DNA from: Oscillospiraceae bacterium
Lineage (GTDB): Bacteria; Bacillota; Clostridia; Oscillospirales; Acutalibacteraceae
Assembly (NCBI GenBank): GCA_003499325.1
Contig: DNIP01000103.1
Span: 1 to 9,878, forward strand
Reading direction: 5' to 3'
DNA: 9,878 nt
Of this stretch, positions 7,459 through 9,878 are shown piece by piece. How positions within the stretch are numbered: the stretch's first letter is position 1; the number at the start of each line of letters is the position of its first letter. A program made the translations under genes and the position numbers. The notes beneath the pieces are model-generated. The model did not search any database and had not been told where the DNA came from. It saw only the letters and a list, made by a program, of their open reading frames with translations.

Positions 7459-7488
7459 TATCGATGATACCCATGCGTATCATCGATA
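7459..7488. repeat. Perfect 12-bp inverted repeat overlapping the hydrolase stop codon
   Basis: TATCGATGATAC (7459-7470) and GTATCATCGATA (7477-7488) form a perfect hairpin with loop CCATGC. The right arm is the last Tyr and Arg codons and the TGA stop of the minus-strand gene. It sits 6 bases from the terminator stem, giving two hairpins in a row in the hydrolase mRNA 3' end. Confidence 0.85.
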
Positions 7489-8040
7489 TCCTGCCCTTGC
7501 CATGATCAAATTGCCGTTCTCCTTGAGCCAGCGGTTCCAGCGGTCATACGCGGGGTACACGGCGTAGACGCGCTCATAAAACCGCGCGCTGTGGTTCATC
7601 TCAAACAGATGACACAGCTCGTGCACCACCACGCTGTCGATCACCTCGGGCGGCGTGAGCATCAGCAGGATGTTGAAGTTCAGATTCTTCTTAGCGGAGC
7701 AGCTGCCCCAGCGTGTTTTCTGACAGCGCAGGGTGACTTTTCCGTAGCGCGCGCCCATGAGCCGCGCGTAATGAGCGACGCGCAGGGGGATGACCGCCTT
7801 CGCCAGTGCGGCGAGCTTCCTGAGCTCCTCTTCACTGAGTCTCGGCACGGACTGTTCCATCGTTTTGCGCGCGGCGATCTGTTCACGCTTTTTGACGATC
7901 CACGCCTCATGCTTTCTGACGAACGCATCCGCCTCGCGCTTTGTCGTGCGGTTCGGCGCTCGGACGATCAATCCGTCCTCGCGCACCTCGAGCGAGATCG
8001 TCTTGCGTTTTGACTTGATCAAAGTATAAGTAAAATCCAT
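7480..8040 (-). CDS. YgjP-family metal-dependent hydrolase (M48-like zinc peptidase fold)
   Basis: The product has 186 residues. The N-terminal part (KSKRKTISLEVREDGLIVRAP, shown here only as the KRKTISLEV core at 11-19) and the WI(V)KK segment near 47-51 are typical of the YgjP-like/DUF45 family. The RWGSCS motif lies at 110-115. The metal site HELCHLFEMNH lies at 140-150, with His140, Glu141, His144 and probably His150 as zinc ligands and catalytic base. There is no signal peptide, so it acts in the cytoplasm; physiological substrates of the family are poorly defined. It lies 54 bases downstream of the IdeS-like gene on the same strand, with only a weak GGAA ribosome site and no obvious own promoter, so it may be read from the upstream gene. 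At 186 residues it is somewhat short for the family, but both conserved motifs are intact. Confidence 0.9.
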   Translation of the reverse strand: MDFTYTLIKSKRKTISLEVREDGLIVRAPNRTTKREADAFVRKHEAWIVKKREQIAARKTMEQSVPRLSEEELRKLAALAKAVIPLRVAHYARLMGARYGKVTLRCQKTRWGSCSAKKNLNFNILLMLTPPEVIDSVVVHELCHLFEMNHSARFYERVYAVYPAYDRWNRWLKENGNLIMARAGYR

Positions 8041-8057
8041 TTTGTTATTCCGTCAAG

Positions 8058-8083
8058 CAGGGCGCCTCAAATGAAGCGCCCTG
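8058..8083. repeat. GC-rich intercistronic hairpin
   Basis: CAGGGCGC (8058-8065) pairs with GCGCCCTG (8076-8083). In the minus-strand mRNA it sits between the stop of gene 6 and the start of gene 5. It lacks a U-tract on that strand, so it is not a standard terminator for gene 6; on the plus strand six T follow only after 7 bases. It may act as an mRNA 3'-end stabiliser or a partial terminator. Confidence 0.6.
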
Positions 8084-8094
8084 TCACTGCTTTT

Positions 8095-9807
8095 TTATTC
8101 ATAAAAGCGCAGCTCGTCAATTGGATACGGAACATCTATATGCGCCAGATAACGCAAACCGAGCGTCACATCTCTTACGTTAACCGCGCCGTCTCCGTCG
8201 ATATCACTGCGCTGCTCAAATAACGCGTCGCCCTGATCCAGATTCACCAGAACACGCTGTACCTTCGTCAAATCGGAAATATTGACTATGCCGTCCTTAT
8301 CAGCGTCGCCGATACGGTACTGATCCCTGACCTTGAAGCGGACGCTCCTTGTATTATTATAGTAGTAGGCTTCCTGTGTGTTGTGATCCATATTGAACGA
8401 CGCGGTGATGACATAATCACCGACAGGCAGCTTGACACTTTCCTTTTGGAACATCATGCCCCTGGAAGGACTGATGGCGACATCTTGGTGATAGCGAAAA
8501 TCCTTCTCATACACTACGTTGTCCCGCAGATCCTTCACCTTAACGCTCAGGGACAGCCTGCCGTTATAACCGGCGCTGCCCACGTTCATCATGCACGGCT
8601 GGTAATAGATCTCTGTGTTCGGGAGGAACGTCGTCAGGGTATTATCATCATCGTTTTCGTCGTTCGTCAGGATAAAGGGATCGAGCACGATGTCGGGATA
8701 ATTGACGGGATCCAGCGTGGCGTCCTCAGAGGTTTCATGAGGGATCGCGTCGCTAAACGGCGCCATCGTTTTCGCCTCCGTGATCAGCGCGAGCTTCCGA
8801 TCGGAAATGCGGAACTGATAGGTGTTAATCGCGTCCTGATGAAACGCCTCCAGCGCATACAGGCTCATTACATCGTCGGCATCACGACGGTCTTTGCCGT
8901 CCTGCACCGAGTATTTGTCCGAATCGGAATCGGTGATCAATATATTCTTGTAAAACTCCTCCGACGTTTTCGGATAGTTGGGATCGGTCACAAAGCCCCA
9001 CAGGGTGATCGCGTGACTGCTCTCAAAACCCTCGCTGTTATAGATATCGACGCTCAGCGAAGCGCCGTAGCCGTTGTGCAGTCGCTCATACACAGTCCAA
9101 AGATTTTCGACACAGTTATTGTACAGATCGATTGTTTCCACCAGATCCGAATAGCTGTACTGCGGCAGGTAGGCGCCCGTGCCCGCGGTCGGCTGTGCGC
9201 CCCCGGACATGGTGGAGCCGTTGAGGAACCACGAGGTCGCGTTATCCACATTGCCGCCTTCATCGGAAAAGCTGCCGATGATCGCCTCAAACAGATCGTC
9301 GGTGCTGCCAAAGCCTGCCTGAGCCGCCCAGCCGGTATAGGTCAACAGGTTAGCGGCCGAAGCTGCCCAGCACAAATTTTCGTCGCCGTCATTTTCCCAT
9401 GTCTTTTCCGCGTCGATAAAGCCGAGATTTTTGAGATCGAAATCCGCGCCCTCGGTATAGCCTGCGATGATCGCCTGACGGATCTCATCAACGTTGTCCT
9501 GCGTCAAGCCTGTCAGATACACCTGATAACCGCTGTCCGGCAGCACAAAATCGGCGGTATAATATTCGCTCGCCGAATCTACCAACGCCGCCGTCACGCC
9601 CAACTCTTTGATATGCGTTACCTCGAGCAGGGTCTCGCCGTCATCCACGATGGTGTAGCTGTCGGCGTCGGGCACGGTATCGGCATCGAGCGCGTCGATT
9701 TCAATGACCTGCTCCGCGTCGGGCGTTTCCTGCGCAACAACCGCGGTCGATGTGAACACGCTCATGATCAGTAAAATACTCAGTAATGCTGCAATCCATT
9801 TTTTCAT
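8095..9807 (-). CDS. Secreted IdeS/Mac-like cysteine protease (C66 type) with C-terminal dockerin
   Basis: The product has 570 residues. Residues 1-25 are a Sec signal peptide (MKKWIAALL, AVVA). Residues 26-125 are an acidic pro-region-like segment. Residues 130-345 match the IdeS/Mac (Peptidase C66) layout: KTW with Lys135, LCWAASAANLL with catalytic Cys146, HAITLWG with His265, and ITDSDSD with Asp293 and Asp295; streptococcal IdeS has Lys84, Cys94, His262, Asp284 and Asp286 in the same order. Residues 365-495 look like a beta-rich CARDB/Ig-type domain. Residues 497-557 are a type I dockerin with two calcium loops (DADKDGIVN and DIDGDGAVN). IdeS cleaves IgG; the substrate here is unknown. 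ATG at 9807 is chosen because AAGG lies 9 bases upstream; starts at 9813 and 9816 lie too close to it. Confidence 0.87.
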   Translation of the reverse strand: MKKWIAALLSILLIMSVFTSTAVVAQETPDAEQVIEIDALDADTVPDADSYTIVDDGETLLEVTHIKELGVTAALVDSASEYYTADFVLPDSGYQVYLTGLTQDNVDEIRQAIIAGYTEGADFDLKNLGFIDAEKTWENDGDENLCWAASAANLLTYTGWAAQAGFGSTDDLFEAIIGSFSDEGGNVDNATSWFLNGSTMSGGAQPTAGTGAYLPQYSYSDLVETIDLYNNCVENLWTVYERLHNGYGASLSVDIYNSEGFESSHAITLWGFVTDPNYPKTSEEFYKNILITDSDSDKYSVQDGKDRRDADDVMSLYALEAFHQDAINTYQFRISDRKLALITEAKTMAPFSDAIPHETSEDATLDPVNYPDIVLDPFILTNDENDDDNTLTTFLPNTEIYYQPCMMNVGSAGYNGRLSLSVKVKDLRDNVVYEKDFRYHQDVAISPSRGMMFQKESVKLPVGDYVITASFNMDHNTQEAYYYNNTRSVRFKVRDQYRIGDADKDGIVNISDLTKVQRVLVNLDQGDALFEQRSDIDGDGAVNVRDVTLGLRYLAHIDVPYPIDELRFYE

Positions 9808-9842
9808 CTTCATCATCCTTGCATAGGGTGTCCATATATTCC

Positions 9843-9872
9843 TAATACTAAGTATCCATTAAACGCTTTAAC
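9843..9872 (-). promoter_or_regulatory. Right copy of the 30-bp palindromic element, upstream of the IdeS-like gene
   Basis: Read on the minus strand this is GTTAAAG (9872-9866) to ATACTTAGTATTA (9855-9843). It differs from the left copy at 32-61 by one substitution and a one-base shift in the middle. The core ATACT-T-AGTAT (9855-9845) is a perfect dyad. It ends 35 bases before the preferred start codon of gene 6. Confidence 0.55.
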
Positions 9873-9874
9873 AA
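9845..9874 (-). promoter_or_regulatory. Probable promoter of the IdeS-like gene
   Basis: On the minus strand TTGTTA (9874-9869) and TAGTAT (9850-9845) are separated by 18 bases, each with four of six consensus matches. The predicted leader is about 30 bases. The palindromic core overlaps the -10 box, so a bound regulator would be expected to repress. Confidence 0.4.
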
Positions 9875-9878
9875 ATTT

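Noticed and set aside
9808..9816. Upstream ATG codons of the IdeS-like gene at 9816 and 9813
   Set aside because: The AAGG ribosome site abuts 9816 and is only 3 bases from 9813; the start at 9807 has normal spacing and gives a standard MKKW signal peptide.
32..9872. A complete transposon bounded by the 30-bp inverted copies
   Set aside because: There is no transposase, integrase or visible target duplication, and genes 2, 3 and 5 look like ordinary chromosomal genes. The inverted copies are kept as a finding without calling a mobile element.

Overview
The window looks like a chromosomal segment from a gut anaerobe of the Clostridia, most likely a Ruminococcus-like member of the Oscillospiraceae. 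This is inferred from four things: a type I dockerin with two calcium loops, secreted proteins built from many aromatic-rich FN3 repeats, BIG2 and YARHG lipoprotein modules, and GC-rich coding sequence between AT-rich, sigma-A-type promoters. No rRNA, tRNA, CRISPR array, transposase or integrase gene was seen.

Layout from left to right. Gene 1 (minus, 83-3592) is a 1169-residue secreted protein with eleven FN3-like repeats and a C-terminal C39-like cysteine peptidase domain. A divergent promoter region (3596-3773) holds a consensus promoter for gene 1, a second promoter for gene 2, and a 26-bp imperfect palindrome over the gene 2 promoter. Gene 2 (plus, 3774-4151) is a DUF3783 protein. Gene 3 (plus, 4196-5113) is a lipoprotein with two BIG2 domains, a Pro/Thr linker and a YARHG domain; it probably forms a short operon with gene 2 and ends at a clear intrinsic terminator. 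Gene 4 (plus, 5289-7409) has its own promoter and encodes a secreted protein with a cohesin-like N-terminal module and six FN3 repeats in an alternating A-B-A-B-A-B order. A two-way terminator separates it from gene 5 (minus, 7480-8040), a YgjP-family metal-dependent hydrolase. Gene 6 (minus, 8095-9807) is a secreted IdeS/Mac-like cysteine protease (MEROPS C66 type) with a C-terminal dockerin.

Four of the six products carry export signals, and two of them are cysteine peptidases, so the locus looks like a protein-degrading or surface-display region. The most interesting reading is a dockerin-tagged IdeS-like protease encoded near a protein with a possible cohesin-like module, which would amount to a small cellulosome-like proteolytic assembly. 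The dockerin and the protease signature can be read directly from sequence. The cohesin identity and the pairing between the two proteins are inference.

A near-identical 30-bp element with a palindromic ATACT-T-AGTAT core lies at both edges of the window in inverted orientation (32-61 and 9843-9872). At the right edge it overlaps the probable promoter of gene 6. At the left edge it lies just past the 3' end of gene 1. No gap between genes exceeds about 200 bases.
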